Assembly (NCBI RefSeq): GCF_014596935.1
Contig: NZ_JACVXC010000002.1
Location: forward strand, 50,023 to 114,022
DNA length: 64,000 nt
Source of the DNA: Aestuariibaculum suncheonense
GTDB lineage: Bacteria > Bacteroidota > Bacteroidia > Flavobacteriales > Flavobacteriaceae
Direction of reading: 5' to 3'
This document shows, in pieces, positions 58,801-64,000 of the stretch (its first letter is position 1; every line of letters starts with the position of its first letter). The notes below the pieces were generated by a model. That model did not search any database and was not told the DNA's origin. It saw only the letters and a list, made by a program, of their open reading frames with translations. Both the position numbers and the translations under genes were made by a program.

Positions 58801-60640
58801 CGGCGTAAGGAATGATTGGGTTTGTTATGGTGTTTCCGTAAGGAATAACATTGATTTTTTCCTGAATAGAAATACAGGTAGAAGATGTTGTATTTTGTAC
58901 ATAATATGTCCCTGTTCCTGTAGCTGTATACGTTTGTCCTGTTCCTACTACAGGAGATCCTGTCGGACTTGTAGACCATGAATAACTATCATAACCATCG
59001 GCCGCTGTAAGTACAACCGTTGTACCACATAATATTTCTGTTTTTTCAAAATTACAATTTGAAATATCCACTAAAAAGTTGGTAGATCCCGGGACACCTA
59101 GACATTCTTCGGTAGCAAAACTACCTTCATCAACAACAACAGTACCACTTATGACACCGGTATAAGTACCAAAGGCCTGATTCTTAATTTCATTAGAACA
59201 AGCCTGACTTAAATCGTAACAATTAGGAACTATTCTTACTGGAATCCGTATCGTGAATTTGGGGTCGTTAACTTCCACTGATCCATCAGGTATAGCAAAA
59301 ATAATAGTTCTCGTTACAGGATCATAAGACTGTATGGTAGCCCCCCCCGCGTTGGTTAAGTCAACATCTGCAGGATCAAAAACAATATTATCAGGAAGTA
59401 CATCTTTTATTGTGAAATTAGTAACATTATCGTTACCAACGCTCTGATACGAAATTTCATAGAATAATTGCTGACCTAAATACACATCATCTCCATCAAT
59501 ATCATCTCCGCCAGTATCCACTACGGTTTTAATCAAGTCAATATCTGGTGAAAAAATATCTACAGCAAACGCACTAAAAAATGCATAAATAGGATCGGCC
59601 TGTCCATTGGCTACCTGTAATCTAAAATCGGCTGAAGTCACATTATTATTAATGTATTCAGGATTTGCATGCAATATTTCCAAGAATCCCGTATCGTAAC
59701 CTAAAGTATTATTACCTGATGGATTTCTAGGATGAGATACACCATTCGTATTTTCTATTACGGAATTAAAGAAATTATTTGCAGGACCTCTTAACGGTGT
59801 AGTAACCTCTTTTCCATTAATTTCTAATTTATTCGCCTTTTGCGTTTTATCTCCATCTAAAGCCCCATAAGCAAATTGTAAATCTATAGCTCCCGAGGCA
59901 GGTGTTCTAAAACCACTAACAGGAATAGTTTCCTGATGTCCTTTATATAAATGACTAAATCCATCAAAAAGGGTGAATGATTTGGTATGTAAGGCAGGAT
60001 CTTCGTAAATTACGATTAAAGACCATCCTGCACTTAAACCTGTTGAATTGTTTGTACCTTGACTAGATACGACGTTTGCTAATGTATATGTTCCTTCTAC
60101 ATCTCCTAAACTAGACATAATATCGGTTACATCGGCAAAACATGCATATGGGGTATTCGCAGGCTCATTATTAAATGCCGAGATAGGATTTACAATAGCA
60201 TCGTATATAATTTCACCAGAAATATCTGTATATGTAGAGCTACTCGGAACCTTGAATTTTACGTTAGTAATATTAGATCTGTTTTCACCCTGTTTAAGCA
60301 TCGCACTCCAATACAAACCCGCAAAAACTACTCTGTAACAATCTGTCGAGGTTCCATCTGGGTGGTCTGATAAAACAAGATCGGCACTACTGGAGCTAAA
60401 GGTTGAAGCATCGCCATCAATATCAATATATTGCATATTGAAATCCTGGTTATTTGCTCTATTATCGTTAAAATTCTGATTGCTTTGGCCTAAAATATTA
60501 TTTCCTATAACAAGCATGCTACCTCTTACATCTACTTTTTCCCGAACGGAAAAAGTCTTATAGGTCTGTGCCATACTGCAGTAGGACAGCAGGAGGAATA
60601 AAACAACCAAAGCTGGTTTAATAAAAGTAGTTTTTTTCAT
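46838..60640 (-). CDS. Giant SprB-like repeat adhesin, T9SS type B
   Basis: 4600 residues from MKKTTFIKPALVVLFLLLSY, chosen because it starts a signal peptide ending CSMAQ; an upstream ATG at 60682 adds 14 polar residues. In order: N-terminal domain (about 26-370); DUF11-like segment (375-510, IDLIKTVVDTGGDDIDGDD); an Ig-like unit (540-600); about 43 SprB-type modules of 60-90 residues (720-4510), each near CNGxxDGxI...GGxxPYxYSxDGG...GTYTVTVxDANGC; a beta-sandwich-like insertion (1197-1378); and a type B C-terminal domain (4515-4600, NYFTPNGDG...FDIYDRYGR...GDYWFVVKL). SprB of Flavobacterium johnsoniae is the moving surface adhesin of gliding cells; same role is inferred here. Flanked by two PorP/SprF-type genes. 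Confidence 0.93.
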   Translation of the reverse strand: MKKTTFIKPALVVLFLLLSYCSMAQTYKTFSVREKVDVRGSMLVIGNNILGQSNQNFNDNRANNQDFNMQYIDIDGDASTFSSSSADLVLSDHPDGTSTDCYRVVFAGLYWSAMLKQGENRSNITNVKFKVPSSSTYTDISGEIIYDAIVNPISAFNNEPANTPYACFADVTDIMSSLGDVEGTYTLANVVSSQGTNNSTGLSAGWSLIVIYEDPALHTKSFTLFDGFSHLYKGHQETIPVSGFRTPASGAIDLQFAYGALDGDKTQKANKLEINGKEVTTPLRGPANNFFNSVIENTNGVSHPRNPSGNNTLGYDTGFLEILHANPEYINNNVTSADFRLQVANGQADPIYAFFSAFAVDIFSPDIDLIKTVVDTGGDDIDGDDVYLGQQLFYEISYQSVGNDNVTNFTIKDVLPDNIVFDPADVDLTNAGGATIQSYDPVTRTIIFAIPDGSVEVNDPKFTIRIPVRIVPNCYDLSQACSNEIKNQAFGTYTGVISGTVVVDEGSFATEECLGVPGSTNFLVDISNCNFEKTEILCGTTVVLTAADGYDSYSWSTSPTGSPVVGTGQTYTATGTGTYYVQNTTSSTCISIQEKINVIPYGNTITNPIIPYADLLPICPNDGKVLPYVFLCGANDVRDIQTGISDAVSISWQKLDETSCDEMLVDDCANENESCTWNEVGSGPNFLIDDAGQFRMVINYPGGCFSIFYFNVYQNLLDPTITAKDIICTTPGEVTVGGVPSGYEYSLDPNGPWQSSNAFEITTPDYYTVYIRQVEVDMNPCIFQTPSIYVRAREADVTEFVTQPTCNGDKGTIKLAVNDALPQYYYSLSLNGTVINSVGPIMESDYTFDNLNPGTYTYNVTTDDGCVFSGDIEIINPPVLTVTSAITKALTCTDGEITVYPVGGVPPYQYYINGNTISQDSPVIPVPTPGTYDITVVDFNGCSASTTQTIEGVLPPEFTVEQTNILCNGDNTGSITFSVTNANGYSISYSIDNGTTFTSNPEFYNLAAGTYQTLIEYTLDGEECFSVAEDIVITETDYPLSASAGVSQLAGCGPNGEGRVRVTNPTGGTPPYEYSFDNQANWTSDNEAWVAPGTYTIYMRDANGCIYAMPGIIIDPEPVPPSISISDVDYNCDGTGNTTVVVNNTGSDSYSYGYLLDGVENPNLADPQTFLNVSEGSHTISVTYKLETVPTYSNLLFESFGSGGDVTSPGINPNFCFERQVEATKCNGDRLFGNGEYTVTNELRNNPYSGWWSPRDHTTGSIPGRFLAVDAGFAIPDNAVVYRKPITDIIPNQPIQVRFFATNLLKVGNTQPDASLTVELQDSNGVVLSSQSIGGIPKTNGWVEFNETIDPGNNTSLDFVLRLEIAQVNGIDFAVDDIEVYQLPVTCITQEDFPFIIESGQAFSADIVSTSDVTCSSAGDGSITIAAQNFDATNGYQYTIDGGTTWNTVTTSPFTISSLVEGTYDIVVRYDAVSDGLCDATLQAVITAPSPLSVSATTTPVTCLDGSTVTATATGGTPAYTYELLDATLTVVNTFPANGILTNVAAGDYTIRATDANGCTATTTISLIAPTAPTASIVNADYCYDAANGATLEVSASGGQTPYEYSVNGGAFQASPVFSDLTPGDYIFTVRDAYGCEVTLDAETIAAQVNISATLTKELDCTASPDAVISGTISDGYAPYNVTLIQGSGTVNLSGNTFTLTTDVDGTYQFQVTDANGCTAVSNVITVNPIENPTATITVVNALCNGSNDGSVQIVPSGGVGPYLFSFNGSGFSATSLYTGLVAGTYTYQVQDANECTFDGTVTITEPTRLEVTASATPFSCAADNTAQSSTVTVAVPTTGTAPYTYSFNGSGYSASNILEVNDNGLDQTIAYSVQDANGCTADGSLTISALNPPIDLDFNATVVTCDNTTSTVTVTATNGAGTLTYEIISPVVVAPQTSNTFSGLAPDTYVFRVTDENGCYYTESFVIDPVTPIAMTALKLSDVLCFGGNDGAAQFEVFNATNFTYTVTGGTVTVTGAVINLSDLTTGTYSVTVTDTDTGCTATESVTINEPTDAVSATAAATNVHCNNFESQITVTATGGTPNYAYATVIAGSSAPTDFDYVSSNVITVDTNNGLDLVWDVYVKDANGCTEPTPTQVTIVQDELPTVTAPTVDNQCTASSGFTFQVNATGIAPLSYSINGGASYQSSPIFTVNTAGSYTVMVRDANGCIATADTTTDVFEPITVNALLTKNLTCSAPAEATIEGTISGGNAPYTVVLIQGTGTAPVVSGNTFTFSTSTAGSYQFEITDANGCTEQTAVISVTDTVNPVILNVNQIQDISCNGEATASIDVNIDMNYGFPPFVINVYNDSTGTDYGTQTSGLPSGNYTVTVIDSRGCNDTETITIDEPDVIALDYDVTPITCDTSSGTSLGEIIINSVSGGTPNYTYHVTGVNGYDQEVTNQDGSTVHFEVVDFGLYEVLITDANGCAYLEQNILVASPPDDLDITVTSPPADCSTGGSAEVSIGTSLASTGPFHFAIYTGPGMTYTGPTTAPWQDEDAVNSKKTTFTNLIPGATYTFIVHDESTGCYYYETADTAIPTNSTLTVSSLIPNNITCVGSADGSVSFDINSTYTSDTNVSYVIYDSLTLQPIGTPGSGSVPANGALTVTDFGNLDFGKYVIVITELAGADNEGCSIVSESFNITESAIELELTASSIRNENCNELGLITAIASNGTAPYEYMLLLSTASAPVATDSGWVSNNTFTASAGNYTVYVKDAYGCIKDADVPVILDAEPIIDPVSLECFDGTAFNITVSGTTFDGTATYSIGGAYQTSDTFTISAPGTYTVSIRDANGCIDSTTYTVNPPILLDANLDYDLTCLTNDAQITLTASGGTGNYTYQYSSDGGITYFPMASNVFMATTAGTYVFKVSDDQICESPASNPVEVTPNTTPTFSTQVFDVTCNGGADGSIIVTAFDGIAPYQYSRDGGSTWQSSNVFAGLAQGTYDIVVRDNKNCLSVVKPIQVNEPVLVEATAQVTTTLSCGVGNATSPAEVTVTATGGTGSYLYSFDGVNYTTTNTYRTYNPGTVTAWVKDTNGCIVASPATVDIEPLSVPTDLDFVSTPVTCLATTSEVTLTATDGVAPLKYTIVSPASASTNITGEDSGVFSGLLPRTYVFTVTDANGCSYTEAYTIEPVTNITVSGQLINDALCSGDANGTVEFTVANYSAAYTVALLSETGTINQAGDTVTLTNLATGTYTLEVTDTATGCTDEATVIVNDPTPVTLSEIDNINANCNFGAQVTVEATGGTLPYQYAFVINGSVPVDADYTNSAAAVLDPTTSTDWDVWVRDANGCTDMIDVTITTDPLPTVTVPTISDNQCNLNGDPFTFTVTDPIGIAPFSYSIGAGFQTSPTFTVSTPGTYQVTVKDGNGCTTTMPTPIEIYPTLDLNVSVTTLPSCTDDDGVITLNGTGGSGNYGYAINYIGATISGNVISGISSGTYTVTITDLDTNCTNTAPITLDAPTPVTFTTTPTDVTCNGSSDGTITVNLPDTNDNPIYTYSLDGGVTTQTSNIFTGLAPGVYDITVTSGRNCTLTQQETVGEPDAIVVPTPTVVEYVCAPDTNAANFATITVSGVTGGSNNYVIYEFYRDGALVQSGSNNVYNEADFQGGNYTINVYDENGCSGTATAVIAPYVELEEINITVNNPITCINDEDIQVSATASGAVNLQYTVEGVNVSYNQTNATGIFTGLTVGNYIITVENLDTGCSLQTVHYVIDPNTFELDVESISDVTCFSDNDGSVTFTLVDRVPTPTDEAGPFTYDVLDASGASVQTGASANAGPVTISGLVSGTYTINVILTNAPFCTVTTNVTITAPTAPLEIQTSHTDITCIGADGTISASGSGGWPGGYEYQLELGGSVISAFSSTYYFEGLSAGIYTVSVRDSQGCIAVETVELIDPLPIDATVTPSTTLLSCFGDRTASITVTNVLGGQGGNYTYTLNTLSPVVSSSGPQTSNVFTGLGAGTYTVTVSDGFTCETTFAEIVITEPEQMVASLVKASTQTCTVDATLTLSATGGTGTYEYSADASFATILGSFPDEITFSVAPGTYRYYVRDANGCTAVVSNDIVVEELPELTVELDTTNATINCAGDSTGVIVAEAAGGLGNYVYTLQDAAGNDMPTAVQNSPGVFTELPIGTYQIHVESGDCLATSAPVTITEPNLPLEVQFDVTDVTCNGSNDGILEITATGGSGIIKYAISPQMNQFFDEPIFDNLAPGDYQGLVQDQLGCYVLFDFTIAQPDPQFVTIVPNSLIPVLCDGDMNGEFSIEITGGTQPYSVALDDINGDYVQGADGQTQFTFSNLNGEDHVVYVTDSEGCQSEWNIEFPDPVKIDPVAVLEYGCENNISTNMVTVYVDETMTDPTQLEYSLDGGPYQASNIFINVPAGIGHYIDVRHTNGCTKQTELFDVEAYEPLQLAIQEGETINTIEAMATGGTGEYEFFLNGESYGSESTFIYYETGNYTVTVVDSNGCTLEASGYFEYIDVCIPNYFTPNGDGTLDEWGPGCTEQYKDLTFDIYDRYGRVVAKLKAGQKWDGKYNGEELPTGDYWFVVKLNDPKDDRDFVGHFTLYR
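47200..58480 (-). repeat. SprB-module array with seven-module super-repeat
   Basis: About 43 modules were counted by eye. Modules seven apart resemble one another more than neighbours do: for example ITKALTC, LTKELDC, LTKNLTC, LDYDLTC, VTTLPSC and VKASTQTC recur near plus-strand positions 57965, 55665, 53945, 52075, 50340 and 48540, each followed by a CNG-type module. The period is about 1.72-1.87 kb. DNA copies have diverged, unlike the perfect repeats of the left adhesin. Confidence 0.7.
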
Positions 60641-60714
60641 GGCGGTTAGTTTTTTATCATTTATAATGCCTAATTGGGGCACAGCATTATAAATGTTGGG
60701 CTTCTTTTGTTTTA

Positions 60715-63219
60715 CTAATTATTTTCAATTTTCACCATAGACATTTTACTGTTATATGGTTCAGGTCCTTTGTTATCTAATGCTCTTTTAGCTGATTCAA
60801 TGCTATCAAATTTCTGATGATATATATAATACTTGCTTGTATTTACATCGAAGAAGAAATCTATATTCTTTTGTCCGGCTTCAACAGCGCGTTGTAAGAA
60901 CTGATCTCGTTTCGCTACATCACTATGAACGGCTAATACCAAGTAATAACCACTCTCTACATGCTTAATATCTTTAACAATTCTGATGTTTCCGGTTAAT
61001 TCTTCTCCATAATCAAAGTCATTTTCAGATAATGGTAATGTACTTGGTTTCGTAAACTGTTTAATCGAAGTTAACGCAGCACGATCTTTATTATACCGGT
61101 CTTCCTCATTATCATATAGTGCGCGTTTGATTCGACGTTTGCGTTCGATTTCGGTAGCCACTCTAACACTTTCAAATTTGTCAAGAACAGCTTCTCTGGC
61201 TTGAACTGTCTTTGATTGATTTTCTTTTAAAGTATTAATGGTTTTCGAATAAAACATATTGGTTTCATCACGCTTATCTCTTACATTTTTAAGTCTTGTA
61301 CTATATAATGCTTCTAATTCAACAATTTTTTCATTCTGAGATTTAATCTCATTATCTAACTGTGTTTTGATGGATTCTAATCTCGCATTTTCAGCACTTA
61401 CACTCTTAAAAGCTTTAGGAGCAGTAACAATACCTTGCTCACTTAAATCGTTTTCTTCTTTTAAATCCTTTAAGTCCTTTTCTTTTACAATTAAAACTTC
61501 ATTTAACTGAATCATTAATTGTTTTTGAACATTCTGTGCTTCTAAAGCTAATTTGGCTACCGTAAGTAACTCATCTGTATTTTCATCTGTCGGTTTTGGA
61601 AAAACAATACCGCTTTCTGTAACCTCTGAAACTTTTTCTGCAGCAACTCTGGCTTGCTCTTCTTGTTGTTCTTTCAATCTTCCGGCTTCAGCTAATCTCG
61701 CTTGTTCTTCTTGTTGTGCCTTTAGTCTTGAGGCTTCAGCTAATCTTGCTTGTTCATCCTGTTGTGATTTCAATCTTGCAGCTTCAGCTAATCTCGCTTG
61801 TTCTTCTTGTTGTGCCTTTAGTCTTGAGGCTTCAGCTAATCTTGCTTGTTCATCCTGTTGTGCTTTCAATCTTGCAGCTTCAGCTAATCTCGCTTGTTCT
61901 TCTTGTTGTGCCTTTAGTCTGGCGGCTTCAGCTAATCTCGCTTGCTCTTCTTGTTGCGCTTTAAGTTTTGCAGCTTCTTCTGCTTCCTTATCCCCTTTAC
62001 TTGCTACAATTTCCGTGGCGACAACTGCTTTAGCTATATTAGCGTTATTGGTATTATTCGCTTGTTTTTTCTCTTCAATACGCGCTGCAGCCGCTGCTTT
62101 CTGTTTTTCCCTTAACTCTATTTTTGCCTGAGCAATTGAGTCTAATCTAATTTGAGCCAATGCACGTTCTTCGGTACGTTTTGCCGCTAAAGCTTCACGG
62201 TCTATCTGAGTTGATGCTGCATTTGCTTTACGTCTAGCCGCTATTTGTCTCGTACGCTTATCCTGAATTAAAAGCGCTTGTTCCTGCTCTTCATCACTGT
62301 AGTTATATCGGTATTGCTTTTTAAACTTATAGGCAATTGTGAATTCGTGAGAATTGCCAAAAGACGATAAATCACCTACCGCCTTTTCGTAATTATATTC
62401 AATAGCTAACTGATTACTAATATTGATTCCTAAACCGGCCGACATTCCGTAAAGCGAATTATATCCGGCCTGAGCCCAGATTCCCTTTGGTACGGCCAGC
62501 ATAACCAACCCTGAAATAGTCGTCTTATCCTTTTTAAATTCTGTACGTAATAATGTACTGAATTTACTTTCATCAAAAAATCCGCGGCTATCCATAAATC
62601 CCGTGTACATCACATGAGCCTGTACACCTTGCTCCGGATTTTCTTCGATAAGATTCGAAGATTTTAAATTGTAAGAGACAATATTATTTAATGACAAACC
62701 GAAATCTAAAAAAGTCGTTCCGTAATTGATTCCAGGATTTACCGTTAAAATGGAGTTTGTTGGAATATCTTGCAGAGACGGATCGGAATAATTTGAAACT
62801 ATACGTCCCTGGTTAATACCACTTTGATAAAATCCTAAATTAGCACCAAAAGTTAAATTACTATCACGATCCAACACCACATTATAGGCGTAATTTACAA
62901 TACCTCCAAATGTGGTTAAAACACCGTAATCTTGTTGAAACAAACTTATACCCATACCTCGGTTTTCAGCAAATCGTCCTGAATAACTAAATAAAAACGT
63001 TTGAGGGGCATCATCAAACTGAACCCACTCTCTTTTATTTGTAAAGGTGATGTATTTATTTTGCTCCCGTACAAAACTAAACGTCGGGTTTATAGCATAT
63101 TTATTAAATTTTAAAGAAGTTCTTACCGGTAATACCAAAGCCACAACACCTTCTTCCTGAGCAAAGAAAAACTGTGTTGTTGCTAAAAATAAAATGATAT
63201 GTAATAAATATTTACTCAT
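60715..63219 (-). CDS. PorP/SprF barrel fused to repetitive coiled coil and SPOR-like domain
   Basis: 834 residues. Signal peptide (ILFLATTQFFFAQ), then a PorP/SprF domain (about 20-300: LKFNKYAINPTFSFVREQNK, FAENRGMGISLFQQDYGVL, GFYQSGINQGRIVSNYSDP, FGNSHEFTIAYKFKKQYR). From about 305 to 720 it is a charged helix-forming region, including seven 16-residue repeats (AARLKAQQEEQARLAE type, about 411-522). The C-terminus (about 750-834) is SPOR-like: SGYYLVLAVHSD, a helix, DVNTSKYYIYHQKFDSIESAKRAL. SPOR domains bind peptidoglycan. Starts 1 bp past the preceding adhesin gene and lies upstream of the giant adhesin. Proposed: barrel at the outer membrane tied to the cell wall by the coil; inference. 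Confidence 0.87.
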   Translation of the reverse strand: MSKYLLHIILFLATTQFFFAQEEGVVALVLPVRTSLKFNKYAINPTFSFVREQNKYITFTNKREWVQFDDAPQTFLFSYSGRFAENRGMGISLFQQDYGVLTTFGGIVNYAYNVVLDRDSNLTFGANLGFYQSGINQGRIVSNYSDPSLQDIPTNSILTVNPGINYGTTFLDFGLSLNNIVSYNLKSSNLIEENPEQGVQAHVMYTGFMDSRGFFDESKFSTLLRTEFKKDKTTISGLVMLAVPKGIWAQAGYNSLYGMSAGLGINISNQLAIEYNYEKAVGDLSSFGNSHEFTIAYKFKKQYRYNYSDEEQEQALLIQDKRTRQIAARRKANAASTQIDREALAAKRTEERALAQIRLDSIAQAKIELREKQKAAAAARIEEKKQANNTNNANIAKAVVATEIVASKGDKEAEEAAKLKAQQEEQARLAEAARLKAQQEEQARLAEAARLKAQQDEQARLAEASRLKAQQEEQARLAEAARLKSQQDEQARLAEASRLKAQQEEQARLAEAGRLKEQQEEQARVAAEKVSEVTESGIVFPKPTDENTDELLTVAKLALEAQNVQKQLMIQLNEVLIVKEKDLKDLKEENDLSEQGIVTAPKAFKSVSAENARLESIKTQLDNEIKSQNEKIVELEALYSTRLKNVRDKRDETNMFYSKTINTLKENQSKTVQAREAVLDKFESVRVATEIERKRRIKRALYDNEEDRYNKDRAALTSIKQFTKPSTLPLSENDFDYGEELTGNIRIVKDIKHVESGYYLVLAVHSDVAKRDQFLQRAVEAGQKNIDFFFDVNTSKYYIYHQKFDSIESAKRALDNKGPEPYNSKMSMVKIENN
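61652..61987 (-). repeat. Seven 48-bp in-frame repeats with a 96-bp higher-order unit
   Basis: A landmark GCTTG recurs on the plus strand at 61652, 61700, 61748, 61796, 61844, 61892 and 61940, exactly 48 bp apart. Segments 61700-61795 and 61796-61891 differ at one base only, showing duplication of a two-unit block (EEQ/DEQ alternating). Encodes the 16-residue coiled-coil repeat. Confidence 0.9.
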
Positions 63220-63220
63220 A

Positions 63221-64000
63221 TTATTTTACTACTGTAATAGATCCCTTTTTTACAGCATTTCCTGCTGTGGTTATAATGTAATAGTACACTGGATTTATCT
63301 CATTAAAATCTATTTGACTCTCCGGCCAATTATTTAAATAATTATTTGTTTGATGCACCACCTTGCCCTGAGCACTCATAATAATGACCTCGGTATTGGT
63401 TCCACTGGTATATTCTACAGGAATCGTCCAAGTATCGTTAATGCCATCGCCGTTTGGACTAACGATATTCGGAATGTTAGACACATCCGGAAAAGGTTCT
63501 GTCACTATCAGTGAAAATAAAAATTCTTCGGAAGCCGCACACCCACTTGTTTGAGTCACCACAACCTTATAGTCGCCTGTTTCTGAAGCTGCATAACTAC
63601 TTCCTGTAGCCGATGCTATTAATACATCATTTAAATACCACTGAAACAAAGGACTATTGGCCGATGTAGTTACCGTGGCTGTTAAACTTTCTCCTTCCTG
63701 AACCGAGTTTGTTTCTGTAACATCTATACTACTGGTAAATCCAGAAGTTTCTAAATTGATAGTTGCCGTTGTTGAACACTGCCCTAAGTCAATGCTAACA
63801 GAATAAGTACCGGACACATCGGTAACATAGGTTTGACTGGTAGCACCATCAATCTTTTTTCCGTCTTTAAACCACTGATAAGCATCAGCATTAATGGTAC
63901 TTAGGGTTGTTGCGCCTTCAACGGAACAATATGGATTCCCTAAACTGGAATTAATTTCTGAAGAGGTTCCAGATGATGCCTCTGAAATCTTTACACGATT
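63221..64000 (-). CDS. Ig-like protein with T9SS type B C-terminal domain (5' partial)
   Basis: The minus-strand frame is open through the right edge; 259 residues of the C-terminus are visible. It contains Ig/PKD-like units (AYQWFKDGKKIDGATSQTY, then a second unit FQWYLNDVLIASATGSSYAA) with paired cysteines, and ends in a type B sorting domain (IPNIVSPNGDGINDTWTI, VIIMSAQGKVVHQTNNY, PVYYYIITTAGNAVKKGSI). It should be exported by the T9SS and displayed on the surface. Its stop codon is 1 bp from the PorP/SprF-SPOR start, so it heads or lies within the same operon as the giant adhesin. Confidence 0.88.
   Translation of the reverse strand, partial: NRVKISEASSGTSSEINSSLGNPYCSVEGATTLSTINADAYQWFKDGKKIDGATSQTYVTDVSGTYSVSIDLGQCSTTATINLETSGFTSSIDVTETNSVQEGESLTATVTTSANSPLFQWYLNDVLIASATGSSYAASETGDYKVVVTQTSGCAASEEFLFSLIVTEPFPDVSNIPNIVSPNGDGINDTWTIPVEYTSGTNTEVIIMSAQGKVVHQTNNYLNNWPESQIDFNEINPVYYYIITTAGNAVKKGSITVVK

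Noticed and set aside
61652-61987. Regularly spaced repeats as a CRISPR array
   Set aside because: Units are contiguous, without unique spacers, in frame with a coding sequence.
61553-62131. 192-residue plus-strand ORF, serine/alanine/cysteine-rich
   Set aside because: It is the antisense reading of the coiled-coil repeat region; its composition and periodicity are wholly explained by the 48-bp repeats.

Overview
The window is AT-rich DNA from a member of the Bacteroidota, most probably a gliding or surface-colonising member of the family Flavobacteriaceae. The evidence is lineage-typical: four complete or partial components of type IX secretion (T9SS) adhesin systems (three PorP/SprF-family proteins and three proteins with type B gliding-motility C-terminal domains), PorQ next to cmk, a fused alpha/beta E1 dehydrogenase, a pyrR-pyrB-rnz cluster, and promoters of the Bacteroidota type (TTG, about 19-20 bp, TAnnTTTG). 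I cannot fix the genus from sequence alone. No tRNA, rRNA, CRISPR, insertion sequence or prophage was recognised.

Left edge (1-5592): an operon on the + strand carrying the 3' end of a cysteine-rich repetitive adhesin with a T9SS type B sorting domain, a PorP/SprF outer-membrane protein, and a PorE-like TPR/beta-propeller/OmpA protein that should bind peptidoglycan; it ends at a strong terminator. A broken gene remnant follows (5595-6152).

Centre (6200-45700): mostly housekeeping and conserved genes. On the minus strand: a CAP-domain lipoprotein, pdxH, the pyrR-pyrB-(110 aa)-DUF3291-rnz cluster, rpsA, porQ-cmk, lon, a rhomboid protease, glmM with a DUF3124 lipoprotein and MarC, a TSUP transporter, a YbiT-like ABC-F protein, an SDR, the SRP RNA (ffs) and an MFS transporter. 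On the plus strand: a LysM protein, a lysophospholipid/lipid A acyltransferase, an ACP phosphodiesterase-like protein, uvrA, a LOG-family protein, a catalytically degenerate M1-peptidase-like protein, the E1 alpha/beta dehydrogenase with DoxX, pheT, a DUF2007 pair, a thioredoxin-fold lipoprotein and a glutaminyl cyclase. Convergent gene pairs are mostly separated by clear hairpin terminators.

Right edge (45800-64000): a minus-strand T9SS adhesin operon. In transcription order it holds the C-terminus of an Ig-like type B protein, a PorP/SprF barrel fused to a long repetitive coiled coil and a SPOR-like domain, a 4600-residue SprB-like filament protein, and a second PorP/SprF protein. By eye the giant protein contains about 43 SprB-type modules arranged in a seven-module super-repeat, with one unrelated beta-sandwich-like domain inserted. 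The two ends of the window therefore carry two versions of one design: a T9SS-exported type B adhesin, its PorP/SprF outer-membrane partner, and a peptidoglycan-binding element (a separate OmpA protein on the left, a fused SPOR domain on the right).
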